64,000 nucleotides of DNA from Sphaerisporangium corydalis (GTDB lineage: Bacteria > Actinomycetota > Actinomycetes > Streptosporangiales > Streptosporangiaceae), in assembly GCF_025506355.1 (NCBI RefSeq), contig NZ_JANZYP010000047.1:1-64000 (forward strand), given 5' to 3'. Positions 1 through 8,710 of the stretch are shown in pieces (position 1 is the stretch's first letter; every line of letters begins with the position of its first letter). The position numbers and the translations under genes were made by a program. A model generated the notes under the pieces. The model saw only the letters and a program-made list of their open reading frames with translations. It had not been told where the DNA came from and did no database searches.

Positions 1-150
1 CACCGGTTACCCCCGCCCCCGGTCCCGCCCCCGGTCCCGCCGCCCCCGGCTATCTCCTCGCACCCGCTGCCATGCAGTGGGCGCCGACGCGGTGGGACGG
101 GGTACGGCGGACTCGGCGCCTCGTACGGCGAGTGGCCGGTGACCCTCATG
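1..150. other. Window-edge stretch with proline/alanine-rich coding-like bases
   Basis: The first 60 bases are a C-rich run that reads as Pro/Ala/Gly repeats in one forward frame, as the tail of a surface or linker-rich protein would. No start lies inside the window and the three forward frames disagree on a stop (one closes at 140-142). I cannot decide whether this is the end of an upstream gene. A strong terminator at 339-387 suggests that a forward transcript does end just to the right. Confidence 0.2.
78..131 (-). repeat. Copy of the ~58-bp dispersed repeat (distant copy)
   Basis: Read on the minus strand this segment contains CCGTACGAGGCGCCG, then a CCGCC core, and ends CCACCGCGTCGGCGCCC. 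The same order of blocks is found in the cluster at 23.2-23.8 kb. The arms GGCGCC...GGCGCC can pair. It lies in non-coding or gene-end DNA. Confidence 0.55.
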
Positions 151-338
151 CGTCTCATGGTCATCACCTGTCTCACCAGGTCACAGCAGTCCCGCCGAGC
201 CACCTCCCCGGCCCTCCCAACGCCCCCATCCCCCGAAATTTCGCAACAAGCCGGGTCCGGTCGCCAACCGCCGGGCGGGCAGGCACGTCTTATAAGCGGG
301 ATCCCAAAAGGCGGGTGGGTCGAACTGCTCGCGAACCT

Positions 339-387
339 GAGGACGGCGGCCCCTCGCGGCGCGGTGAGGGACGCCGTCCTCTTTTTT
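339..387 (+). terminator. Strong intrinsic terminator with six-T tail
   Basis: GAGGACGGCG (339-348) pairs perfectly with CGCCGTCCTC (372-381) and is followed by TTTTTT. The loop holds a second small stem (CCCTC/GAGGG). It would end a forward transcript entering from the left edge and insulates the GlsB-like gene. Confidence 0.75.
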
Positions 388-418
388 GGCCGCCTGACCA
401 GGGATTTTTTACTTTCAA

Positions 419-443
419 GGATTAGGCCCCCAAATCCGGGTAG
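419..443 (+). promoter_or_regulatory. Possible SigB-type stress promoter
   Basis: GGATT (419-423), 14 bases, then GGGTAG (438-443) resembles the actinomycete SigB-family pattern GNNT-N14-16-GGGTA. It lies 46 bases upstream of a stress-family membrane gene. A small palindrome (CTTCA-GCG-TGAAG, about 449-461) follows. The match is short, so this is a suggestion only. Confidence 0.35.
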
Positions 444-488
444 CCATCACTTCAGCGTGAAGGTGCGAACCTCAAGGGGAGGCTCAAT

Positions 489-758
489 ATGTCCATTCAA
501 ACCATTCTCGGCGCGATCGTCATCGGTGCCATCGTCGGTGCTCTCGGTCGGCTCGTTCTCCCGGGCCGTCAGCCCATCGGCTGGATCCTCACGATCGTCG
601 TCGGCATCGTCGCCGCGCTGATCGGTACGGCGCTCGCCCAGGTCCTCGGTGTCGCGACGACCAACGGCATCGACTGGATCGAACTCGTCATGCAGGTGGT
701 CCTGGCCGTGATCGGTGTCGCCCTCGTGGCGGGCCTCCGCGGCCGAACCAGGGTCTGA
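489..758 (+). CDS. GlsB/YeaQ/YmgE family stress-response membrane protein
   Basis: This 89-residue protein is made almost entirely of three hydrophobic helices (about residues 5-25, 31-53 and 62-83) separated by glycine-rich turns. The pattern GAIVGALGRLVLPGRQ followed by GWILTIVVGIVAALIG is typical of the transglycosylase-associated (GlsB) family, which in several bacteria is induced by stress. Its exact molecular role is not established. The start is set by AGGGGAGG just upstream. A SigB-like promoter lies upstream and a perfect hairpin terminator follows at 880, so it is probably a single-gene unit. Confidence 0.88.
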   Translation: MSIQTILGAIVIGAIVGALGRLVLPGRQPIGWILTIVVGIVAALIGTALAQVLGVATTNGIDWIELVMQVVLAVIGVALVAGLRGRTRV

Positions 759-879
759 CCCTTGGCGAAGCGCACCACCCGGTGATCTTCGCCGCCCGAT
801 TCGCCAAGACGAACTCATGGCCGTAAGGCCCTGAAGCGCGGCGATCACCCAAACGGTGCCAGCTTCGCCGGCACCTTCG

Positions 880-912
880 AAGATCCGCCTGGCCCAGCCA
901 GGCGGATCTTTT
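880..912 (+). terminator. Intrinsic terminator of the GlsB-like gene
   Basis: A perfect 14-bp stem (AAGATCCGCCTGGC at 880-893 with its complement at 897-910) closes a three-base loop and runs into TTTT. It lies about 120 bases after the GlsB-like stop. Confidence 0.85.
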
Positions 913-949
913 GCATTCCCGGCGCGACCGCCCCCGTCAGCGGTCCACG

Positions 950-1240
950 AACCGTTCTCAGACCCACAACCCAAGATCCCTTTAGCGTTCTCAGTACGTA
1001 CATGAGAAGAGATCCCTCAAGCGTTCTCAGGAGCGCCATCAGAGATCCCCCCGAACGGACCTCAGGACCCTCAGCGACCGTACAAACGGTGCTCAAGGAC
1101 CCCGAGCGACCGTCCGAACGGTTCTCAAGGACCTCATCAGTGACCTCGGAACGGTCTCGCGACGCACCACAGCGATCTCCGAACGGTCCAAGGAACCACC
1201 AGCGACCCGCCGAACAGCCCCAAGGACCCGCCGGTGATCC
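950..1240. repeat. Degenerate ~30-bp tandem repeat downstream of the DUF2637 gene
   Basis: The stretch repeats variants of GATCCCT..AGCGTTCTCA and CAAGGACCCCGAGCGACC about eight to nine times with a period near 30 bases and much drift. It occupies most of the 529-base gap between the GlsB-like gene and the convergent DUF2637 gene, starting about 50 bases beyond the latter's stop. No gene is credible here; the long frames crossing it follow the repeat and show no family features. Confidence 0.6.
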
Positions 1241-1287
1241 AGCGGCGTACGCAGGACCCTCGCTTGGCCACTCCTTGGGGTGGCGGG

Positions 1288-2961
1288 CTACTCCTCAGGC
1301 GGCAGCGGGGTGCTGCGCATCCGGCCGCTCGGGGGTGCCGTGGGCTCGCTCGCGTACGCCTGCCGCCTCTCCGCGGACACCTCGTCCTCGTCGGCGCTGT
1401 CGGGGCCGTGAGCGGGGTCGGGGACGGCGTCCGCGGCATCCGTGCCGGCCCGCAACGGGGTGGCGTCCTCGCGGAGGTGCGGATAGGGCTGGGTGTCCAC
1501 CGCCCCCTCCTCGCCGGGCTCGGCGGGCGCGTCGGAGGACGGCCGTCCGGGCTGGTCGGTGACCTGTGGGTACGGCTGGGTGTCGCCGGGCTTGCGGTCG
1601 CGGACCGGCTTGGGCAGCGGATGGACGAGTACGTCCCCCGTGGAGGGCCTGACCAGGTCCCCCCAGCGGAGCGGCATGTCGGGATCACGCGGTCGCACGG
1701 GCGGCGCCGTACGGCCTCGCGGCTTGGGCACCAGCCGCTGCTCCGGCTCCGGCACGGGCACGGAGTGCTGCTGCTCAGGCGCGGCGGCCTCCTGCTCGCC
1801 CCCGACAGGCTGACCCTCGCCCCCGAGATGCTGATCCTCGCTCCCGCCCGAATGATGTCCGGCCTCGGCCGCGCCAGATTGTTGTACGGCTTCACCAGGC
1901 TGCTGTGCGGTCGCCTCGGGATGATGCCCGGTCGCGCCGGGCTCGGGCGCGGCATGCCTGGGCGAAGGGTGCTCGCCCCCGGCACGCTCGGGTACGGCAT
2001 CCCCGACCGGAACGCCCGGATCGGCCGGCTTGGCATGCCCTCCAGAATCGGCGTCCCCGATCCGCCCTGTGTCCCTGATCCGCCCTGTGTCCCTGATCCG
2101 GTCCGTGTCCTCGGTCCGGCCCGCGTCTGCGTGCCGGTCCGCGTCTGCGTGCCGGTCCGCGTCTGCGCTTCGGCCCGCGTCATCGAGCGGATCCTCGTCC
2201 GGCAGGGGCGGCAGCTCGTCCACGGTCGGCGTCTCGGGCGCCGGAGTCGGCGGCACGACAGGGGCGATCTCCTGGTCGGGCACATGCGGCCGGTCCAGGT
2301 GCGGCGCGAAGTCCCGCTCCAGCGGGGAAACGTGACCCGTATGGCTCGTGTGACCGGTGTCGAGCGGCGGGGCCAGATCGGGGTCCCGCTCTTCTCCCCC
2401 GAAGGGGACGATGTCACCGCGCGGCGCACGCCCAGGAACGTCCCCCGGCGCGCCCTCAAGATCGTCGTACGTACGGACCGGGAGGCGCCTCGCCGGGAGC
2501 ATGAAGAGCCACAGTCCGACGACCAGCATCACCCACGGGGCCACGGCGACGGCCACCGCCGCCTGCCGCGCGCCGATCGAGACGCCCGTCACGATCGCGA
2601 CGTTGGCCGTGGCCGCCCCCACGATGAGCAGGGCGAGGATCAGCACGGCCTGGACCCGCACGAGCAGGCGCGCGGGGCGCAGCAGGAGCACGCTGATCAG
2701 CGCGATCGCGAGGAGCGCGTCGAAGCCGGCGGGGTACAGGTAGGTGAAGTCGACCCGCGCCCCGCCCTTCTCCGCGAGGGCGCGCAGCGCGTCGAAGGAC
2801 AGCACGCAGGCGGCGGCGGCCAGTGCGGCGACCCCGAGGGCCGCGACGGCGGTCCCGAGGCGGCGCAGTACGAGCGCCGCTCCGCTCGGCTGGGCGGTGG
2901 CGGGCTGGGTCTCGGGCCGGCGGGAGGACTGACCTGCCGCCAAGGGGGGAGTGACGTCCAT
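1288..2961 (-). CDS. DUF2637 membrane protein with long disordered repeat tail
   Basis: 557 residues. Residues about 28-175 hold four hydrophobic segments. The stretch VLSFDALRALAEKGG followed by LYPAGFDALLAIALIS is characteristic of the DUF2637 family, common in actinomycete chromosomes and mobile elements and sometimes linked to SpdB-like transfer proteins. Residues about 180-557 are hydrophilic, Pro/Asp/Glu/His-rich and low complexity. They include near-perfect short repeats (DADRHADADRHADAG, then DTGRIRDTGRI) and two copies of DTQPYP. The tail is predicted to be disordered and cytoplasmic. The function is unknown. Related proteins are usually shorter, so the tail looks like repeat expansion. 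The start ATG lies 349 bases from cysS, which is divergent. Confidence 0.7.
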   Translation of the reverse strand: MDVTPPLAAGQSSRRPETQPATAQPSGAALVLRRLGTAVAALGVAALAAAACVLSFDALRALAEKGGARVDFTYLYPAGFDALLAIALISVLLLRPARLLVRVQAVLILALLIVGAATANVAIVTGVSIGARQAAVAVAVAPWVMLVVGLWLFMLPARRLPVRTYDDLEGAPGDVPGRAPRGDIVPFGGEERDPDLAPPLDTGHTSHTGHVSPLERDFAPHLDRPHVPDQEIAPVVPPTPAPETPTVDELPPLPDEDPLDDAGRSADADRHADADRHADAGRTEDTDRIRDTGRIRDTGRIGDADSGGHAKPADPGVPVGDAVPERAGGEHPSPRHAAPEPGATGHHPEATAQQPGEAVQQSGAAEAGHHSGGSEDQHLGGEGQPVGGEQEAAAPEQQHSVPVPEPEQRLVPKPRGRTAPPVRPRDPDMPLRWGDLVRPSTGDVLVHPLPKPVRDRKPGDTQPYPQVTDQPGRPSSDAPAEPGEEGAVDTQPYPHLREDATPLRAGTDAADAVPDPAHGPDSADEDEVSAERRQAYASEPTAPPSGRMRSTPLPPEE

Positions 2962-3144
2962 GGCCCTTCGAGCCTACAGAATCGGGGATCCCGTAACCGG
3001 CGCGTACGCCGACGCCACGCGGTGATCCGCCACATCGGACCCTGCCCCGTCCGTGCCCCCTCGCCTCCGCCCGGCGGGGGTCCGGGCCCGATTTCCGGGA
3101 ATCGGGCGTGCTCAAAGGCGGTTCGCCCGAACCTGGCGACAAGG

Positions 3145-3164
3145 TTGTGCATACCTATGCATAA
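3145..3164. promoter_or_regulatory. 20-bp near-perfect palindrome in the DUF2637/cysS divergent gap
   Basis: TTGTGCATACCTATGCATAA is an inverted repeat with 8 of 9 arm bases matching around CC. It is A+T-rich in a very G+C-rich region and lies between divergent genes, as expected of an operator or promoter. The rest of the 349-base gap (2962-3310) holds no gene. No strong Shine-Dalgarno precedes cysS, so a leaderless start is possible. Confidence 0.45.
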
Positions 3165-3310
3165 GGTCACGGACAAGGTGTTCCATTAGGGAGAAGGCCC
3201 CCAATCCCCTAGCCCTCGCCGAAAGGTCATCGGATTCACATTCGATTTGACGGCTTGTGAGGTCGGGCAACCAGTCCTGCCACGGCGTGCGAGGCATTAG
3301 CCTTGCGTTC

Positions 3311-4708
<1,398 letters not shown>

Positions 4709-4729
4709 TCGCGCCGGTAGGCTGGGACC

Positions 4730-5707
4730 ATGGCTGGTGGGGGTAGTAAAGGGTCCGGTAGGCCCGCGAAGAAGAAGGGCCCCACGCGGGGCACCGGTGG
4801 GCAGGGCCGTAGCGCTCTCCAGGGCAGGGGCGCGACCCCGCCCGCCCATGAGCGGCACTGGTTCAAGGACAAGCAACGCGCCCCGGGCGCGGCAGGCGCC
4901 GCCTCGGCGGCCCCGCGCGGCGGAGACCGGCCCGCGCGGCCGACGACCCGTGGCAAGCGCGACGACTCTCCCGAGGTCATCGGCGGCCGTAACCCGGTGG
5001 TCGAGGCGCTCCGCGCCGAAGTGCCCGCCAACGTGCTCTACGTGGCGCAGCGCGTCGAGAGCGACGACCGCATCCGCGACGCGATCAAAATGGCGGCCAA
5101 CCGCGGCATCGCGCTGCTCGAGGTCAGCCGCGACAAGCTCGACAGGCTGACCGACGGCGCGGTCCACCAAGGCCTGGCGCTCCAGCTCCCGCCGTACGAC
5201 TACGCTCACCCCGAGGACCTGGTCGAAAGGGCGCGGGACGCGGCCCAGATCCCGCTGATCATCGCCCTCGACAGCGTCACCGACCCGCGCAACCTCGGCG
5301 CAATCGCCCGCTCCGCCACCGCCTTCGGCGCCCACGGCATCCTCGTGCCGTCCCGCCGCTCGGCCGGGGTCACGGCGGGCGCCTGGAAGACCTCGGCGGG
5401 CACCCTCGCCCACCTCCCCGTGGCCCGGGCCGCCAACCTGACGAGCACGCTCCGCGAGTACCGCGAGCAGGGCCTGTTCGTCGTCGGCCTCGACGGCGAC
5501 AGCTCCACCGACATCGGCGACATCAACCTGGCCACCTCGCCGCTGGTCGTCGTGGTCGGCTCCGAGGGCAAGGGCCTGTCCCGCCTCGTCCGCGAGGCCT
5601 GCGACGTGATCGCCCGCATCCCCATGAGCCCCGCCGCCGAGTCTCTGAACGCCGGCGTGGCCGCAGGCATAGCCCTCTACGAAATCTCCCGCCTCCGCCG
5701 CGCCTGA
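4730..5707 (+). CDS. rlmB: 23S rRNA (guanosine-2'-O)-methyltransferase, TrmH/SpoU family
   Basis: 325 residues. A basic, Gly/Arg/Lys-rich extension (about 1-80) is followed by the substrate-binding domain (GGRNPVVEALRA at about 85) and a SPOUT methyltransferase core. SPOUT motifs are visible: ALDSVTDPRNLGAIARSA, then VVVVGSEGKGLSRLV and RIPMSPAAESLNAGVAAGI, whose knot binds S-adenosylmethionine. It is expected to methylate G2251-type positions of 23S rRNA. The long basic N-terminus is usual in actinobacterial members. It follows cysS closely and precedes a tRNA gene. Confidence 0.92.
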   Translation: MAGGGSKGSGRPAKKKGPTRGTGGQGRSALQGRGATPPAHERHWFKDKQRAPGAAGAASAAPRGGDRPARPTTRGKRDDSPEVIGGRNPVVEALRAEVPANVLYVAQRVESDDRIRDAIKMAANRGIALLEVSRDKLDRLTDGAVHQGLALQLPPYDYAHPEDLVERARDAAQIPLIIALDSVTDPRNLGAIARSATAFGAHGILVPSRRSAGVTAGAWKTSAGTLAHLPVARAANLTSTLREYREQGLFVVGLDGDSSTDIGDINLATSPLVVVVGSEGKGLSRLVREACDVIARIPMSPAAESLNAGVAAGIALYEISRLRRA

Positions 5708-5811
5708 CCCCCGCCACCACCGCCCTCGCCGATCCGACCTTCGCCCTCCACTGGTGCCAACGATCGGTGACGTCGCCCGCACGATACGACTAAACTCGTA
5801 CCGCACCGCAG

Positions 5812-5884
5812 GCCGACGTAGCTCAATCGGCAGAGCAACGGTCTTGTAAACCGTAGGTCAGGGGTTCGATTCCCCTCGTCGGCT
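5812..5884 (+). tRNA. tRNA-Thr (anticodon UGU)
   Basis: A complete cloverleaf is visible: acceptor GCCGACG with CGTCGGC, D-arm AGCTC...GAGC, anticodon stem ACGGT/ACCGT around loop CTTGTAA (anticodon TGT), and T-arm GGGGTTCGATTCCCC. The 3' CCA is not encoded (discriminator T, then CCCA). A hairpin terminator starts nine bases later. Confidence 0.97.
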
Positions 5885-5892
5885 CCCAGCCC

Positions 5893-5927
5893 AAAGGCCC
5901 CTCGCAACCCTCGCGAGGGGCCTTTCG
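5893..5927 (+). terminator. Intrinsic terminator after tRNA-Thr
   Basis: AAAGGCCCCTCG (5893-5904) pairs perfectly with CGAGGGGCCTTT (5914-5925). It lies directly downstream of the tRNA and could act in both directions because both ends are A/T tracts. Confidence 0.75.
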
Positions 5928-6001
5928 CTAACAACCCTGCTAACGCTCAGAACCGTCATCCCCGAAAACAAGGTCCTCCGCTTCGCTCCGGGCAGTTTCC
6001 C

Positions 6002-6047
6002 AAGGGGCTCCGCCCCCTTCGACCCCCAATGAGGGGCTCCGCCCCTC
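6002..6047. repeat. Pair of GC hairpins (REP-like)
   Basis: Two adjacent GGGGCTCCGCCCC-type hairpins lie between the tRNA terminator and the convergent DUF6461 gene. One has arms AAGGGG/CCCCTT and the other a perfect GAGGGGC/GCCCCTC. There is no T-run, so this may be a convergent barrier or repetitive palindrome rather than a standard terminator. Confidence 0.4.
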
Positions 6048-6075
6048 AAACTCCCCGGCATAGGTTACGGCGACG

Positions 6076-7146
6076 CTAACCCTGGCCCTCCCCTCGCCGC
6101 TCGATCTCGTCGTAACCAGCTCGCAGGACAGTGAGACGGATACGGTCCGGACCGTCTAGCCGGAGCATCTCCGCGTACCATAAGGCTTCCCAAAGGGCTG
6201 TTGCAGGGCTCTCGTTCAGGGCCGCGATCATGACCCTGACCGCCCGACTCTCGACCACAAGCCGATGAGCCGGCGAACCCGGCTCCACGGGCCCGGAATC
6301 ATGCACGGCCGCGGCCTCAGCAAGGAGATCGCGTTCGACATCTTCCAAGCGCGTCTTCACCTGCTGAGCAACCTCACCCTGCGCTCTCAACGCCGCAAGA
6401 GCTTCTTCGACCAACGGTCTCGACAACCCAGCCCGATCTCCCACCAATTCCGCGACGTATGCCGCCATAGCCCTGAGCTTCTCCCGCGCAGGATCCTCTA
6501 CCAGCGCCGCCAATTGAGGGTCCTCGGCCAGAAGGGCGCGCTGCTCCCGCAGATACGCATCCCGTTCATCATCGGTTTCGGAGTCGGGGGGGTCCGGAAG
6601 CGCCTGGATGATCGCGCTGAGCCGGGGCTCGCTGAACCAGTCCGCGCCAAGATGTTGCCCCATGACGGTCTCCGCCAGCCTCAGCGCACCGACCCGCCAG
6701 TCCTCGTCCAATTCGGCGACGCTCTCCCAGCGCAGCAGAAATGCCTCGTCATCGTCCCCTTCCTCCGGGTCGAACGGGTCGATGACGGCGATGATGCGTC
6801 CGCGTTCGGCGTAAGCGATCTGAGCATCGCCATTCACGTTCCAGAAAACGCTCATGGCCTGGCCATCGCTTGACAAATCGGCCAGCACCGGCAGGCGTGA
6901 GCCCTGGAACCCGTTGGGTTCGACGATGAGGTTCCACTGCCCCAGCTTTCCGGTGAGAGCGGAGCCAGAATATTGCGGGAGCGCATCGTGGGCCGCTGTG
7001 ACGGTCTCGGGGAGGCTGCGACGGCTGATCGTCTGAGGCAGGCCACCGATCCGAAGCAACGCCTCCTCGGAGTCAAGGCCATCGCACCAGGTCAAGCACA
7101 GGGAGTGGGTCATGAACGATGGGGGCGGCTGATGGTCATCAGGCAT
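6076..7146 (-). CDS. DUF6461-like protein of unknown function
   Basis: 356 residues from the ATG at 7146, chosen because GGAG lies eight bases upstream. A longer frame exists but lacks a ribosome site. The N-terminal part (SLCLTWCDGLDSEEALLRIGG, split by the family's usual variation) resembles DUF6461 proteins of actinomycetes, which commonly begin with a Leu-Thr-W/F-x-x-G-L pattern. The central part is acidic (DPFDPEEGDDDEA). The C-terminal half (about 210-356) is helical and charged, with likely coiled-coil segments. There are no membrane segments, signal peptide or catalytic motif. Its neighbour is a P-loop protein on the opposite strand. Function unknown. Confidence 0.65.
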   Translation of the reverse strand: MPDDHQPPPSFMTHSLCLTWCDGLDSEEALLRIGGLPQTISRRSLPETVTAAHDALPQYSGSALTGKLGQWNLIVEPNGFQGSRLPVLADLSSDGQAMSVFWNVNGDAQIAYAERGRIIAVIDPFDPEEGDDDEAFLLRWESVAELDEDWRVGALRLAETVMGQHLGADWFSEPRLSAIIQALPDPPDSETDDERDAYLREQRALLAEDPQLAALVEDPAREKLRAMAAYVAELVGDRAGLSRPLVEEALAALRAQGEVAQQVKTRLEDVERDLLAEAAAVHDSGPVEPGSPAHRLVVESRAVRVMIAALNESPATALWEALWYAEMLRLDGPDRIRLTVLRAGYDEIERRGEGQG

Positions 7147-7459
7147 TTCGGCAGCTCCGCAACTGCGTAGTCGGTAATGCGCGGACACCGGTGGCGGACG
7201 GCTGGTCAGTCGCCCGCCACGATTCATGCAGGCTAATTCATGATCATGGTGCTTCTCAGTCAGGAACGAAAATCTCGTCGGCAGCTCATCCGGCGCTATC
7301 CCATTAGTGCAGAGCCGGCCTTCTGCCGCCGTCACCGTTCCAGCACGAAACCCCTTGATAGCCTGGCACGCATCGCGGGCGCCCACTGGGCCGTGAAGGC
7401 GTTCTTCCAAGCCCCAAGAGTCAGATCAGCCTGCACCACTCGCACTAGCATCGGGTCCC
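7147..7459. other. Gap with no recognisable gene
   Basis: This is the 313-base divergent gap between the DUF6461-like gene and the P-loop gene. Its G+C is lower than the surroundings and the short frames show no family features. Promoters for both flanking genes should lie here but I cannot place them. Confidence 0.4.
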
Positions 7460-7981
7460 GTGATCGTATGGCTTAACGGCACCCACGGCGCAGGTAAGAC
7501 GACGACCAGCGCAGTCGTGCGGCGACTGATCCCGGATTCACGAGTGTTCGACGCCGAGAAGGTTGGCGAGACGCTTATGGACATCACGCCAGGACTGCCC
7601 GCGACGGACAACTTCCAGCACTGGCCACCTTGGCGGCCACTCGTAGTCGAAACCGCCCGCCGCGTACTCGACTACACCGGCGGCACTCTGGTGATGCCTA
7701 TGACCGTCCTGGTCGAGCAGTACTGGCGCGAGATCAGCACGGGCCTCGCCCAGCATGCCATTCCAGTACGGCACTTCGTCCTTCACGCTGACCAAGACAC
7801 CCTCCTCGGGCGGATCGAGGGGGACACTCTTCTTGGCCCCTCCCCCTTCCGGCTCAAATACCTTGAGCCCTACGCCGAGGCGGCCCGCACATGGCTACAC
7901 GCCGAGGCCGAGGTCGTCGACACCACGCACCTAACGCCCGCCCAGGTCGCTCTGCAAATCGCAGAGGCCGTCAGAAGTTGA
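7460..7981 (+). CDS. P-loop ATP-binding protein, TmrB-like
   Basis: 173 residues from a GTG. The protein opens with MIVWLNGTHGAGKTTT, a Walker A motif (GTHGAGKT, residues 7-14) at the extreme N-terminus as in the TmrB (tunicamycin resistance) and adenylylsulfate-kinase-like P-loop families. A PMTVLVEQYWREI segment and a C-terminal VVDTTHLTPAQVA (shikimate/nucleotide-kinase style lid and base-binding end) follow. The substrate cannot be read. No Shine-Dalgarno precedes the GTG, so it may be leaderless. It stands alone between divergent or convergent neighbours. Confidence 0.7.
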   Translation: MIVWLNGTHGAGKTTTSAVVRRLIPDSRVFDAEKVGETLMDITPGLPATDNFQHWPPWRPLVVETARRVLDYTGGTLVMPMTVLVEQYWREISTGLAQHAIPVRHFVLHADQDTLLGRIEGDTLLGPSPFRLKYLEPYAEAARTWLHAEAEVVDTTHLTPAQVALQIAEAVRS

Positions 7982-8062
7982 GGTCGGCTCCCAATCGGTT
8001 GCGGTGCATGGGCGTTGGTCCCCGCATCATGCCCATTCTTCGTGCTGATGGCGGTCGACTGA

Positions 8063-8626
8063 TCAGCCGAGTGCGTTTCGGAGTGTTGCCAGGGTTTTGA
8101 GGATGATGTCGTAGAGCTTGCGGTCGTTGGGGGTGTCGAGCCACTCGGATAGGGAGACGTAGATCAGGGTCACCGACGTTTCGGCGAGGAGGGCCGCTCG
8201 GGGTGGGTCGATGCCTCGGGTCTGGAAGCCTTCGCGGATCGCTTCGGACATGGCCGCTCGCTTGCGCAGGTCGCGTTCCTGCAAGCCGGTGTCGGCGCGT
8301 ACCAGTTCGCGGCGGGCCAGCAGGGCTGCTTTGCGGGGCTCGAAGCGGGTTTCGGCGACTGTGCGCAGGCCCTCGACGATCAGGGCCAGCGGCTCGGCCG
8401 ACGGGGGAGCCTCGGCCATCATCGTGGCGACCATGGCCGGCACCTCGGCGTCGTCGGCGTAGAGGACCTCGCGCTTGTCGGCGAAGTGCCGGAAGAAGGT
8501 GCGCGTGGTCAGCCCGGCCCGGGCGGTGATCTCAGGGACGGTCGTGGCGGCGAAGCCCTGCTCGGCGAAGAGCTCCAGCGCAGCCTGCTGAAGGCGTTCA
8601 CGCGCGTCGGGCCGCCATCTGCTCAC
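8063..8626 (-). CDS. TetR family transcriptional regulator
   Basis: 187 residues from a GTG. The N-terminal helix-turn-helix is clear: ALELFAEQGFAATTVPEIT, then AGLTTRTFFRHFADKREVL (about 15-55). The remaining helices form the ligand-binding domain. It is divergent from the NAD(P)-binding oxidoreductase gene at 8711, and two copies of a dyad sequence lie in the 84-base gap, one only 14 bases from this start. The simplest reading is a repressor controlling itself and the oxidoreductase. The inducer is unknown. Confidence 0.9.
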   Translation of the reverse strand: MSRWRPDARERLQQAALELFAEQGFAATTVPEITARAGLTTRTFFRHFADKREVLYADDAEVPAMVATMMAEAPPSAEPLALIVEGLRTVAETRFEPRKAALLARRELVRADTGLQERDLRKRAAMSEAIREGFQTRGIDPPRAALLAETSVTLIYVSLSEWLDTPNDRKLYDIILKTLATLRNALG

Positions 8627-8639
8627 GTCGCCAGTCTAG

Positions 8640-8691
8640 TGATGACATGCCGTGTCGTGGTCAGCTAGTGTGATGACACGGCGTGTCATCA
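8640..8691. promoter_or_regulatory. Two TetR operator copies between divergent genes
   Basis: The right site (8671-8691) is a perfect dyad, TGATGACAC and GTGTCATCA around GGC. The left site (8640-8660) begins TGATGACAT-GCC-GTGTC and degenerates in its right arm. The centres are 31 bases apart, about three helical turns, so dimers would bind the same face. They lie between a TetR gene and its likely target. Confidence 0.75.
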
Positions 8692-8710
8692 CAGAGAGTG
8701 GAGCAGAGAT

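Noticed and set aside
1234-3189. Long forward frame antisense to the DUF2637 gene
   Set aside because: It has no ribosome site or family features and mirrors the low-complexity repeats of the real gene on the other strand.
2962-3310. T-box or other riboswitch before cysS
   Set aside because: No specifier loop or T-box-like conserved segment is visible, and cysS appears close to leaderless.
5677-5934. Minus-strand frame with the peptide GNRTPDLRFTRPLLCRL
   Set aside because: It is the complement of the tRNA-Thr gene; this peptide is a well-known false protein that appears wherever such a tRNA is read antisense.
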